The notes under the pieces were generated by a model. It worked only from the letters and a program-made list of their open reading frames with translations, had not been told where the DNA came from and searched no databases. Both the position numbers and the translations under genes were made by a program. From NCBI GenBank assembly GCA_023138735.1, contig JAGLOY010000006.1, forward strand, positions 1 to 32,681: 32,681 bases of DNA, written 5' to 3'. How positions within the stretch are numbered: position 1 is the stretch's first letter; each line of letters opens with the position of its first letter. Below are positions 24,884-32,681 of this stretch, in pieces. Source of the DNA: Candidatus Aegiribacteria sp. Lineage in GTDB: Bacteria > Fermentibacterota > Fermentibacteria > Fermentibacterales > JCC-6.

Positions 24884-26021
24884 TCTCTCCGTTCCCAAGC
24901 ATTCCAGCGCCCCTTCATCAGTTGATATCTCGATAACCGGTAAGTGCAATCTTAAATGCAGATACTGCTTCTACTCTGACGAGATGGCTGCTTTGAACGA
25001 CCTCTCTACGGATCAATGGAAGAGCAACATCAAGAAACTGGGCGATGCTAGAATTATGCGTATCACCCTGACGGGTGGTGAACCATTCACAAGACCCGAC
25101 ATCTTCGAGCTCATTGATACAATTATTGAAAACAAAATGCGATACTCCGTTCTGACCAACGGCACACTGATCAACGAAAAAACCATAGAAGCTTTCAAGG
25201 TAGGAAAGAGACGGCTCCGACTCGACAGCGTACAGATTTCAATTGATGGCTCATGCGCCAAGGTGCACAACAAAAGCCGTCCTGAGAGTTTCGACAGAGC
25301 AGTTGCGGGACTCAGACTCCTGAAAAAAGAAGGCTTCCCCGTAACTGTCAGAGCAACCATCAGCAAACACAACATTCATGATCTTGAAGCCATGACCGCA
25401 TTCCTTCTTGAGGATATAGGTTTACCGTCAATGACGAACAACGAAGCATCCCCCATTGGTACAGGATGTACCTACAAGGAGGAAGTAGCTCTGGACCACA
25501 AAGAAATTCTGGCAACGGGACTCCGGCTGGAAAAACTTCAGCAGAAGTACCCCGGCAGAATCACCGCTCAGGCTGGTCCCCTTGCAAAACTCAGAATGTA
25601 TAAAGAGATGGAGGACGCCCGGAAAAATGGAGAAACCACTAATCGCTGGAAGATGGGTTATCTGTCGTCCTGCGGTGGCGTGTTCAATAAACTTGGAATT
25701 CTTCACGATGGATCTATTGTCCCGTGTTCCATGCTTCATGACCTCACAATGGGTAACATGCTTTCCGATGACCTTCTTGAGAGATGGGAAAACAGTGAAG
25801 TTATTCAAGAAGTTCGAGACAGGTGTGTAGTTCCAATGTCAGAAATACCGGAATGCTCCAACTGTGAGTGGGTAGAGTTCTGCAACGGCGGCTGCCCCGG
25901 CATAGTTCAGCAGATTCAGAAAACCATAATGGCACCCAGCTGGAGAGGATGCTACAGGAATTTTCTGAAAGCTAACAACATCGAAAGCGTTTACGATGCA
26001 TCCTCCCCGGAAGAGGGATAG
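24870..26021 (+). CDS. Radical SAM/SPASM peptide-modifying enzyme (first of two)
   Basis: This 383-residue PqqE-like enzyme has the radical SAM motif CNLKCRYC (Cys26, 30, 33), which ligates the [4Fe-4S] cluster that cleaves S-adenosylmethionine. SAM-binding TGGEPFTRPD and LTNGTLI follow. The C-terminal SPASM domain has CSNCEWVEFCNGGC, the CX2CX5CX3C auxiliary-cluster pattern, plus upstream and downstream Cys. Such enzymes form thioether, C-C or other cross-links in ribosomal peptides. TTG 24870 fits AAAGG at 24856-24860; the in-frame GTG at 24861 is an alternative. It is followed two bases later by the second radical SAM gene. Confidence 0.9.
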   Translation: MDRSNLSVPKHSSAPSSVDISITGKCNLKCRYCFYSDEMAALNDLSTDQWKSNIKKLGDARIMRITLTGGEPFTRPDIFELIDTIIENKMRYSVLTNGTLINEKTIEAFKVGKRRLRLDSVQISIDGSCAKVHNKSRPESFDRAVAGLRLLKKEGFPVTVRATISKHNIHDLEAMTAFLLEDIGLPSMTNNEASPIGTGCTYKEEVALDHKEILATGLRLEKLQQKYPGRITAQAGPLAKLRMYKEMEDARKNGETTNRWKMGYLSSCGGVFNKLGILHDGSIVPCSMLHDLTMGNMLSDDLLERWENSEVIQEVRDRCVVPMSEIPECSNCEWVEFCNGGCPGIVQQIQKTIMAPSWRGCYRNFLKANNIESVYDASSPEEG

Positions 26022-26023
26022 AC

Positions 26024-27118
26024 ATGACTGATAATTCAACTTCAGTTCCGGGACTCGGGACCATATACATGTACACTTCAGGAGCCTGCAATCTTAACTG
26101 TGCTCACTGCTGGATAGACCCGGAGTATCAGAAGGAGGGTGAAACAAGCAGCCTTCACCTCGATCCTGCTCTTGTTGAGAAAGCACTGATCCAGGGGAAG
26201 CCTCTTGGTCTCAGATCAGTGAAGCTTACAGGTGGCGAACCCCTGCTAAATCCTCGAATTAAAGAAATCATCGAACTCATTTCCGACCAGGGAATGAGCA
26301 TAATCATAGAAACGAACGGAACCCTGGTAGATAGGGAAATGGCCAGATTCCTCGTGTCGACCGATAAGTTCGGATACATTTCGGTAAGCCTTGATGGAGC
26401 TGACGCAGAGACACATGAAGAGTTGAGGAGAGTAAAGGGATCCTTCGATAAAGCTGTTCAGGGCATTCGGAACCTTGTAGATGTCGGTGTGAACCCTCAG
26501 ATAATATGCACTCTTCATCGAAAGAACATTTCCCAGATTCATGATGTTACAGCGTTAGCGAAACACTTGGGCTGTGGATCGGTAAAATTCAACCACGTAC
26601 AGCATGTGGGTAGAGGAAGGGAGTTCGAGGAAGATCGCGCTCTATCCGTACCTGAGATTATTGAACTGAATAATACCATAGAAGAAGAAGTTATTCGGAC
26701 AGCAGGTGTACGCGTACTGCTGGATATACCCTTCGCATTCCAGAAACCAGCACGGTTTCTCAGGAGTGCTCCTGGAATATGCAACATACATCATATCATA
26801 GGTTTACTTGCCAATGGAGATCTTGCTCTCTGCGGGATTGGAACTTCAATTGATGATCTTCTGTACGGAAATCTGAAAACTGATGATCTTGAGGATATCT
26901 GGAAGAATTCTCCGAAGCTTGCCGAACTCAGGAAATTGATACCGGATGAGCTTCAGGGGATATGTTCGAAATGTGTTCATAAGAGATTCTGCAAAGGTAC
27001 GTGTGTTGCTGGGAACTACAATACAAGCGGTAAATTGAATGCTCCATATTATTTCTGTGAGACAGCGGAAAAACTGGGACTTTTCCCGGAAACCAGAATG
27101 AATATATTTGTACAGTGA
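26024..27118 (+). CDS. Radical SAM/SPASM peptide-modifying enzyme (second of two)
   Basis: This 364-residue enzyme has the radical SAM motif CNLNCAHC (Cys22, 26, 29), SAM-binding LTGGEPLLNPR and ETNGTLV. A SPASM domain with CSKCVHKRFCKGTC and a terminal Cys (YYFC) provides auxiliary clusters. It is only distantly similar to the upstream enzyme, so the two probably act at different sites or steps on the same peptide. Two different radical SAM/SPASM enzymes with a PqqD homologue is the hallmark of the SynChlorMet cassette. The start is fixed by the two-base gap after the upstream stop. The stop codon overlaps the ribosome site region of the precursor gene. Confidence 0.9.
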   Translation: MTDNSTSVPGLGTIYMYTSGACNLNCAHCWIDPEYQKEGETSSLHLDPALVEKALIQGKPLGLRSVKLTGGEPLLNPRIKEIIELISDQGMSIIIETNGTLVDREMARFLVSTDKFGYISVSLDGADAETHEELRRVKGSFDKAVQGIRNLVDVGVNPQIICTLHRKNISQIHDVTALAKHLGCGSVKFNHVQHVGRGREFEEDRALSVPEIIELNNTIEEEVIRTAGVRVLLDIPFAFQKPARFLRSAPGICNIHHIIGLLANGDLALCGIGTSIDDLLYGNLKTDDLEDIWKNSPKLAELRKLIPDELQGICSKCVHKRFCKGTCVAGNYNTSGKLNAPYYFCETAEKLGLFPETRMNIFVQ

Positions 27119-27129
27119 AGGAGTGTATT

Positions 27130-27378
27130 ATGACTGAAAGAAAAATATACCTGAAACCTCGAGCAGTTAACCTTTCAGGTTTTGGTGTTATCGGTCAGGA
27201 ACCTCTAGGAACATGTGCCAACGGGACTAACCCCACTGTCGCTTATTGCGTTTCGGGAGACGGAGTACTGCAGTCCTCAGAGAGCTGTTCTCCAACTGGT
27301 ATGAATCCAACAGCTGGTTTCTGTAGTACAGGGGGAAACGTCGAAAACAACTGTTCCTGGGGCTCCATTTTTTCATGA
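27130..27378 (+). CDS. Candidate RiPP precursor peptide with two Cys/NPT repeats
   Basis: This 82-residue peptide sits between the maturase and kinase-like genes. The first ~28 residues (start MTERKIYLKPRAVNLSGFG) are a basic-hydrophobic leader that could bind the PqqD-like protein. The rest holds five Cys (29, 40, 53, 65, 75) and two copies of C-x(4,5)-NPT-x3-C-x2-G-x2-V at 29-46 and 53-71, then a third partial unit CSWGS. Gly, Asn, Ser and Thr dominate. There is no catalytic motif. AAGGAG (27117-27122) is seven bases before ATG 27130, so the in-frame GTG at 27115 is rejected. The Cys and neighbouring residues are plausible sites for radical SAM cross-linking. Confidence 0.82.
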   Translation: MTERKIYLKPRAVNLSGFGVIGQEPLGTCANGTNPTVAYCVSGDGVLQSSESCSPTGMNPTAGFCSTGGNVENNCSWGSIFS

Positions 27379-27384
27379 CGCCGT

Positions 27385-28323
27385 GTGGCTGAGAAGCAGA
27401 GATTCGATTATTATTTTCAGCTAGCGTGCAGTTGTTTCCACATAAACTCCGATTCGAACATCAACTGCTTTCTTCTCCCCCGTTTTTCTGTTTTCTATTC
27501 TAACTGCAATGATTATTTCTCTGCAATCAGATATACTTTTGTGGATGAAAATGAATCTTGTGAAACACCATTCTCAAAAACGGAGTGCAACGACCTTCTC
27601 AGTGCATTTGAGTATCCACTGAAACAATACGAAGTACCTTACTGGAACAGCCATATTCTGAACTTCCCTCCCGTCAGAAAACTACTGGAAGACTGTTCCA
27701 ACCACGGAGAGCAAGTTACCCTTGAGATCAGGAAACACTCTCTTGTAATAATCGATTTCCTCCAGCATCGGATGGACATTTTCTACTCCAGAGATAACGT
27801 TCACACGATAATCGAAGGCAGAGTAGACCCATTAATATTTACGCCATTTCTGCATGATATACGTGCTCTTATTGTCCATAGCTCCTGTGTGAGTTTCGAT
27901 GGAAGGGCCGCTGTGTTCCTCGCTATGGATGAAGGAGGTAAGACAACCGCCGCAAACCTCTGCAAAGGTGGAAGGGTTTTGGCGGATGACCAGATCATCT
28001 TCAGGAAGCAGGATGATGGTGGTTGGCTCGCTTACGGAACTCCCTGGACTACTTTCCCGCCTGATCCAGATCATGCTGTACCGGCTGCGTTCTTCCTGCT
28101 TGAGAAAGCTGATGAATTCAGCCTTACTGAACTGAGTTCTCGAGAACTGTTCTCATTTCTCTGGGGTGAGCATTTTAAAATAAGATTTCAGATACCTTCA
28201 ATGTACCAGACTACTTTGTTCGATCTTTATCGGGAGCTCTCTTCTTCTGCATCGGTATATCTCATGAAATCCCCGAAGGATTACATCGATCAGGATGCTA
28301 TCCTGAAATGTATGAAACCGTGA
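27385..28323 (+). CDS. HPr-kinase-like P-loop protein of the peptide cassette
   Basis: This 312-residue protein has an N-terminal part without known motifs and a C-terminal HprK-like P-loop region. VHSSCVSFDGRAAVFLAMDE is followed by GGKTTAANL (Lys186), then VLADDQIIFRK (Asp201-202), and the pattern TPWTTF seen in HprK relatives of RiPP clusters. The Walker A is atypical (AMDEGGKTT instead of GxxxxGKST). Relatives in lasso peptide clusters phosphorylate the precursor, and a protein of this kind may be ScmC of the SynChlorMet cassette. GTG 27385 is six bases after the precursor stop with no clear SD, suggesting coupling. It overlaps the next gene by 16 bases. Confidence 0.78.
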   Translation: MAEKQRFDYYFQLACSCFHINSDSNINCFLLPRFSVFYSNCNDYFSAIRYTFVDENESCETPFSKTECNDLLSAFEYPLKQYEVPYWNSHILNFPPVRKLLEDCSNHGEQVTLEIRKHSLVIIDFLQHRMDIFYSRDNVHTIIEGRVDPLIFTPFLHDIRALIVHSSCVSFDGRAAVFLAMDEGGKTTAANLCKGGRVLADDQIIFRKQDDGGWLAYGTPWTTFPPDPDHAVPAAFFLLEKADEFSLTELSSRELFSFLWGEHFKIRFQIPSMYQTTLFDLYRELSSSASVYLMKSPKDYIDQDAILKCMKP

Positions 28324-28907
28324 AGACTTCCTTCCGGTTCTATCATGGTCGTAGTATGAGAACTGTATTTCAGTCGGGTGACTGTATCATCTTTGAAGAG
28401 ATCCCCTCTGAACGATTGAGAAAGGGTGATGTGATCGTTTACAGCAGCAATTCTGGTACTGGAATGGATGTTGCTCACAGGATCATCGGAATTAGTGAAA
28501 GCTCCTTTGAAGTTAAAGGTGATGACAATCCTTCCGGTACCGCTGAAACGATTCCCTTCCAGAGGGTGCTGGGACGGGTGGTTGCTGTTGAACGCGAAGG
28601 GAAGAAGCGGAAACCTGTCACCGGAGGGAAGCGCGGTTCTCTATGGGCAGGATTTGTTTCAAGGGAGGGATTTCCAAGAAAAATCTTCAGGTGGTTCTAT
28701 TCCGTTCTGAAACATTCTGGAGTAATCAGGCTTTTGTGGAGACCAGAGATAGAGACTTATAGTCTGGCAACCGATGCAGAGTCTGTGATTCGTCTTGTCA
28801 GCAACGGGAAGAATGTGGGCAAGTGGTGTGCTGAGCGAAAAATACTTGTATTGAAGAAGCCCTATGATCTGATTGTACGGGTGCGGGATGGGAAACTTCA
28901 GCTGTAG
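28308..28907 (+). CDS. S26 signal-peptidase-like protein without membrane anchor
   Basis: This 199-residue protein has the S26 fold: HGRSMRTVFQSGDCIIF with candidate nucleophile Ser16, RKGDVIVY, then DVAHRIIGI with His57 in the place of the general base, as in the eukaryotic/archaeal (SipW-like) type, and a GDDNPSGTAETIP box. It lacks the usual N-terminal membrane helix, so it would act in the cytoplasm. The last ~90 residues are basic and unassigned. It could cleave the leader of the modified peptide. It starts inside the HprK-like gene and its stop overlaps the convergent ABC gene by ten bases. Confidence 0.82.
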   Translation: MYETVKTSFRFYHGRSMRTVFQSGDCIIFEEIPSERLRKGDVIVYSSNSGTGMDVAHRIIGISESSFEVKGDDNPSGTAETIPFQRVLGRVVAVEREGKKRKPVTGGKRGSLWAGFVSREGFPRKIFRWFYSVLKHSGVIRLLWRPEIETYSLATDAESVIRLVSNGKNVGKWCAERKILVLKKPYDLIVRVRDGKLQL

Positions 28908-30697
28908 GCGCTTGCCTGGATTGAATACATCTCTTGGTACTTGCCGTTTATCTCCATCAGTTCTTCATGGGTGCCCTGTTCAATTATTCTTCCTTTATCC
29001 ATTACAGCTATTCTATCTGCCATTCTTACTGTTGAGAATCTGTGGGAGATTATCACAGAGGTTCTTCCCTGCACCAGCTCTCTGAATTTTGTGAACACAG
29101 CATGCTCGGCTTTGGCATCCAGCGCGCTGGTTGGTTCATCGAGAATAACAATGGGTGCATCCCGAATGAACGCTCTGGCAAGGGCAATCTTCTGCCATTC
29201 GCCAATGGAGAGTTCCATGCCTCCTTTGAATGATCTGCCAAGAACGGTTTTGTACCCGTCCGGTAAATTCTGAATCATTAAGTCAGCACCCGCTGCTTCA
29301 GCTGCCAGGTGGATCAGGGAATCATCCGGGGAATGCTTGATATCACCCAGCCTGATGTTCTCGGCAGCTGTGAGATGGTACTTAGCATAATCCTGGAAGA
29401 TGATGCTGATGTTGCTGCGATGGTCCTCAACACTAAAATCTTTTATGGAAGTGCCATCAATACTTACGCTGCCTGAAACTGGGTCGTAAAGTCTGCAGAG
29501 AAGCTTCACAAAGGTTGTTTTACCTGAACCGTTCTCCCCAACCAGAGCAAGCATCTCACCGGGGTTGATCCTGAGCGAAATATCATCGAGAGCCTTTCTG
29601 CTGCTGGATGAGTAATTGAAGTCCACATTATCGAAAACGATTCCTTCATTTATGTTCGGTGGGAATGGGCGAGGATTGACAGGATCGATAACCGATGGCT
29701 TAATGTCAAGGAAATCGAAAAGATTGGAGAGGAACAAATTGCTTTCGTAAAGACCTGCCAGGCTTCCCAGAAGACCTTTGAGGTATCCAAGCCCTCTCTG
29801 AAAGGCCTGGAAGTACATTACCATTCCACCAATGGTTATAAGGCCTGCAAATGCCTGCTTTGCTATGAAGGCCAGCGAGCCGTAGATAAGCAGCGTTGCT
29901 AAGGCTTGAGTGGCAAAATCGGCTGTCGCCCTTCTCTTTGATATTCCCAGTATTTCCTTGCGGATGATAGCTCTTAGATTCAGGTACATTGATCTGAAGT
30001 GCTCTCCGAGGCCGAACAGCCGCAGCTCTTTCGCATGCCCAACAGAAGTTAACAACCAGTGCTTATACCACGCTTTCCGCTCGGTCTCTGTTCTTTTGCG
30101 CTGCCACTTCCAGTTGACTTTAGAAAACTTGAGTTTTACAAGAACTCCCGGAAGCGCTGCTGCAACAAGGACAACAGCTACAATCCAGTGGAAGGAGAGA
30201 AGCAGCCCGACCATGGCAAGCATTGAAATACTGCTCTGGATTGTCCTGATAAAACCGTTTACAATACTTGTGGGCCTGTACGGCGCCTCACCCTGCGCCC
30301 TGTGCATTGTATCGTAGAACTTCGAATCCTCGTAATATGCGAGATCAACTTCGATGGATTTCTTGTGAAGGATGTCCTGCATGTAATCGGTAACTACCCT
30401 GGCCTGGGTCTGTTCAACTATCCCGGCAATAGATTTTACAAAAGATGACAGCAGTGCCACACCGCCCATTATTCCTATGAGAAGGCCAATGTGACCGAAA
30501 GAAGTGGTGTTGCTGTCGTTTATAACTGACTCGATTGAATCGATGAGGAGTTTCATAAGATAGAGGGGGATCAGTGGGAGCAACCCCTGAATAATAGTCA
30601 GGATGAGATTTGCGATGGTCAGCCCCCGGCTGCTTTTCCAGACGAAAGAAACTGCTCTTCCGAGCATCAGTTTCTTACTGCCGGTTTCAGGTTTCAT
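28898..30697 (-). CDS. ABC exporter, fused permease and ATPase
   Basis: This 599-residue half-transporter has about six membrane helices in residues 1-~330, then an ATPase domain with Walker A GENGSGKTT, Q-loop IIFQDYAKYHL, a variant signature LSIGEWQK, Walker B IVILDEPT and H-loop ISHRFS. It has no C39 peptidase domain, so it would not remove a leader itself. Lying tail-to-tail with the S26-like gene, it is a good candidate for exporting the mature peptide, but the opposite strand means separate transcription. The start codon ATG 30697 has only a weak ribosome site. It is divergent from the nucleotidyltransferase gene. Confidence 0.92.
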   Translation of the reverse strand: MKPETGSKKLMLGRAVSFVWKSSRGLTIANLILTIIQGLLPLIPLYLMKLLIDSIESVINDSNTTSFGHIGLLIGIMGGVALLSSFVKSIAGIVEQTQARVVTDYMQDILHKKSIEVDLAYYEDSKFYDTMHRAQGEAPYRPTSIVNGFIRTIQSSISMLAMVGLLLSFHWIVAVVLVAAALPGVLVKLKFSKVNWKWQRKRTETERKAWYKHWLLTSVGHAKELRLFGLGEHFRSMYLNLRAIIRKEILGISKRRATADFATQALATLLIYGSLAFIAKQAFAGLITIGGMVMYFQAFQRGLGYLKGLLGSLAGLYESNLFLSNLFDFLDIKPSVIDPVNPRPFPPNINEGIVFDNVDFNYSSSSRKALDDISLRINPGEMLALVGENGSGKTTFVKLLCRLYDPVSGSVSIDGTSIKDFSVEDHRSNISIIFQDYAKYHLTAAENIRLGDIKHSPDDSLIHLAAEAAGADLMIQNLPDGYKTVLGRSFKGGMELSIGEWQKIALARAFIRDAPIVILDEPTSALDAKAEHAVFTKFRELVQGRTSVIISHRFSTVRMADRIAVMDKGRIIEQGTHEELMEINGKYQEMYSIQASAYS

Positions 30698-30761
30698 TGG
30701 ACTAATCTATAACGCATATGCTGGAGGAACCAGCATAAGGGTGGTGATATTCCAATCCCTG

Positions 30762-31745
30762 ATGTATCAATTGAGCGATATGAAAAACATAGAGCACCGC
30801 GATGCGATAACAGTAGCTGCCTGTCAGTGGCTCCTGTCCGGAGGCCTGACCGGAGCTTACTCCGGGCCCGATCCCGGCCCAGCTCATGATCTATCGCCTC
30901 TTCTCGCGAAGGAGATGGGTCGAAAGGATATCAGTCTGTCTGCAGCAGGGGCATGGTTCCGCCAGGAGCAGATAGTTCGACCGGTTCTGGAACGGCTTTC
31001 TGAAGCAGGCATAGAAGTATGGGCGATTAAGGGTTTTGACCTTGCCAGAAGTGTGTATCCATTTCCGGGTGGAAGACCCATGTGCGATGCTGATGTGTTC
31101 TTGGATGACGATAACCGGCAGAAGATTCTGAGTATTTTTACTCAATCCGGCTGGTCAAGAGGATCTCCCGGAGACGGTATTTTCAATTCAGGCATTGTAT
31201 CCGAGATGAAGATGTATAAGCATGATGTTATGGTTGAGCTGCATACTCACATTTTCTATTTTCCCGCTACATTTCCCGGAAGGCTCCCGATAGATCTGTT
31301 CGATAAAGGAAGGCTGCTGGAACCTGGGCTGATGGGATTCGCCTGGCATAATGCGCTTTTGATGGTCCTTCTTCATATGCTGACTAATGTAAGGATAAGA
31401 CCTGTGTGGTGGGTGGATATCTGTATGCTCTGCATGAAGATTTCCAAAGCAGGCACATGGGCTGAATTCGCACGGAATGCCTTTGAAACGAAGCTGGGTA
31501 ACTCTATTGCAACGCTGCTGGGAACTGCTTCCGTTGAACTGGAGGCTCCTGTTCCCGGATCAGTGCTGGAAGTGCTCAGGGTAACTGACAGTGGGAGAGA
31601 GGATATAATCGAAAAACTGAAATCAGGGCGTAAGGTACCTACTCTGCTCAATCTGAGATACCTGACTGGCTGGAAAAGAATCTCCTGGCTCTATGCTCTT
31701 TTCTGGCTTGTTCTTACAGGTCAGCATCCGTTGAGGCGAAAATAA
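30762..31745 (+). CDS. Nucleotidyltransferase-like protein (NTP_transf_5 type)
   Basis: This 327-residue protein shows the pattern EVWAIKGFDLARSVYP (Lys90) followed by GGRPMCDADVFL (Asp109, Asp111), a D-x-D typical of the uncharacterised nucleotidyltransferase family PF14907. Family members often occur in lasso-peptide and capsule clusters, together with HprK-like kinases. It could nucleotidylate a peptide or another small compound. The frame is open upstream to 30603 but would run antisense through the ABC gene; ATG 30762 (or 30780) is preferred, though neither has a strong SD. It is 97 bases from the glycosyltransferase gene and in the same direction. Confidence 0.75.
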   Translation: MYQLSDMKNIEHRDAITVAACQWLLSGGLTGAYSGPDPGPAHDLSPLLAKEMGRKDISLSAAGAWFRQEQIVRPVLERLSEAGIEVWAIKGFDLARSVYPFPGGRPMCDADVFLDDDNRQKILSIFTQSGWSRGSPGDGIFNSGIVSEMKMYKHDVMVELHTHIFYFPATFPGRLPIDLFDKGRLLEPGLMGFAWHNALLMVLLHMLTNVRIRPVWWVDICMLCMKISKAGTWAEFARNAFETKLGNSIATLLGTASVELEAPVPGSVLEVLRVTDSGREDIIEKLKSGRKVPTLLNLRYLTGWKRISWLYALFWLVLTGQHPLRRK

Positions 31746-31842
31746 CCACTGAGCAGCATATTTTATCGATGATGATTCTATACATCATGTGTTATGATAA
31801 TCGGATAGAAATCAGCAGGATTGATCTCATGGGAGGAGCGCC

Positions 31843-32681
31843 TTGAACTTTGCTGAAAGAGATATGAAAGGGGGACCGGGCAGGATACTGATGCCCGGTT
31901 ACATCGATACCACCGACCCTGAACGCCTTGGCAGGTTAACTGGCGGTATTTTCTACGACTTTATGATAGGAGAGCGTTTCAGGACTTCCGGCTGGGAGGT
32001 GGAGTATTTCGATCTGGAAACTCTTCCCCGATACGCTAAAATGCTCAAACTTCCCTCTGCCGGCATCATCTCCCACAGGTGCGGGAATGCCTTCAATCTC
32101 CTTGTTACTACCCTTGGCTGCAGTACACTTACACTCGGGCTGCAGAGGATGGCAAACCGCCATGGACGATTCACGGTGCTGATATGTCATCATTTCAGGG
32201 GCCACCTTGAGCGGACACCATTAAGACGGTTCCTCTACAGATGGACGGAGAAGAGGATCGTCCGGGAGGCGGATTTCATAATAGCTATAAGTGGTTCTAC
32301 AGTCCGGAAGCTGGAGGAGCTGGGCAGGAGCGGTCAGGATGTTCTGCTCGCCAGACCCGGTCTCAATGTCCGGCTTGCTGATGAACCGAAATTCAGGGAG
32401 GATCCACATAGGTTACTTCTTGTAGGGAACATCGAGGAGCGCAAGGGTATCCTGGAGGCAGTGAAAGCCCTGGCTTACTCAAACTTAGAAAACGTTGAGC
32501 TTTGCATTGTAGGAGAACGAAATTTCGACCAGGGATACCTGAGGAAGGTTGAAGAATGTATAGGTGAACTTGGCCTGGAGGAGAGAGTGCATATCACGGG
32601 AAGATTGAGTGATGCGGATCTGGCCACGGAGTATAACCGGGCCGATGTCTTTCTCTTGCCCTCCTACTGGGAGGGGTATGG
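31843..32681 (+). CDS. Glycosyltransferase family 4, truncated by the window edge
   Basis: The frame runs off the end after 279 codons. The N-terminal half (GRILMPGYIDTTDPERLG...) is the acceptor-side domain. The C-terminal half shows LLLVGNIEERKGILEAVKAL, then LCIVGERNF and RVHITGRLSDADLATEYNRADVFLLPSYWEGYG, the signature of GT-B fold glycosyltransferases that use nucleotide sugars; the E-G-Y-G end is the EX7E region start. The start is TTG 31843 with GGAGG at 31832-31836. It may belong with the nucleotidyltransferase in a sugar-decoration module, or start an unrelated polysaccharide cluster. Confidence 0.9.
   Translation, partial: MNFAERDMKGGPGRILMPGYIDTTDPERLGRLTGGIFYDFMIGERFRTSGWEVEYFDLETLPRYAKMLKLPSAGIISHRCGNAFNLLVTTLGCSTLTLGLQRMANRHGRFTVLICHHFRGHLERTPLRRFLYRWTEKRIVREADFIIAISGSTVRKLEELGRSGQDVLLARPGLNVRLADEPKFREDPHRLLLVGNIEERKGILEAVKALAYSNLENVELCIVGERNFDQGYLRKVEECIGELGLEERVHITGRLSDADLATEYNRADVFLLPSYWEGY

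Noticed and set aside
27350-27378. Possible attenuator at the end of the precursor gene (TGGGGCTCCA then six T)
   Set aside because: Only three base pairs can form, so the T-run is probably just coding sequence.
30603-30761. Upstream extension of the nucleotidyltransferase frame
   Set aside because: It runs antisense through the N-terminal part of the ABC exporter gene and adds residues unlike the family.
1-32681. CRISPR arrays, tRNA genes, insertion sequences and phage genes
   Set aside because: No regularly spaced direct repeats, cloverleaf-like segments, transposase or integrase motifs were seen on either strand.

Overview
This is a bacterial chromosome segment. It opens on the 3' end of a 23S rRNA gene followed by 5S rRNA and a strong intrinsic terminator, then carries about 22 protein-coding genes at moderate GC content, with ordinary Shine-Dalgarno (SD) sites and several TTG/GTG starts. 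At least three encoded proteins (a zinc carboxypeptidase, a gingipain-like protease and a ferredoxin-like protein) end in the PNP...VYDLSGRRV...G.Y type C-terminal domain used for type IX-like sorting. This points to the Fibrobacteres-Chlorobi-Bacteroidetes (FCB) supergroup. The gene style (secreted M14 and C25 peptidases, kinase/STAND-like giants, roadblock plus cyclase) reminds me of candidate phyla such as Fermentibacterota, but the lineage is an inference and not demonstrated here.

Layout. 1-331: end of a rrn operon. 741-2915: hybrid histidine kinase with a PocR sensor domain; its SD lies inside a perfect hairpin. 3315-6728 (minus): a 1,137-residue protein that looks like a pseudokinase, dead STAND ATPase, TPR-like repeats and GAF protein. 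6960-10751: two secreted peptidases with sorting domains behind one promoter. 11127-15153: two GNAT acetyltransferases, an MsbA-like ABC exporter and an APH-like phosphotransferase. 15320-18538: three secreted or lipid-anchored proteins of unknown function. 18676-21337: roadblock protein, degenerate class III cyclase and a GH5 glycoside hydrolase with an inserted beta-sandwich. 21402-24483: a membrane zinc-ribbon protein, a secreted unknown, and an exported 2[4Fe-4S] ferredoxin with a sorting domain.

24608-32681 is the most interesting part: a peptide-modification (RiPP) locus. It runs PqqD-like recognition protein, two tandem radical SAM/SPASM enzymes, an 82-residue Cys-rich peptide with two copies of a C-x(4,5)-NPT-x3-C-x2-G-x2-V unit, an HPr-kinase-like protein and a soluble S26 peptidase-like protein, all tightly packed or overlapping. 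Next to it lie a convergent ABC exporter, an NTP_transf_5-type nucleotidyltransferase and a glycosyltransferase cut by the window edge. The set resembles the little-studied SynChlorMet (Scm) cassette, for which, as I recall, no precursor had been identified; the 82-residue peptide is a direct candidate.

A second unusual theme is the presence of two broken copies of the 5S-rRNA 3' part plus rrn terminator (10873-10980 and 17729-17806), both in the same orientation as the rrn operon and both just downstream of genes for secreted proteins.
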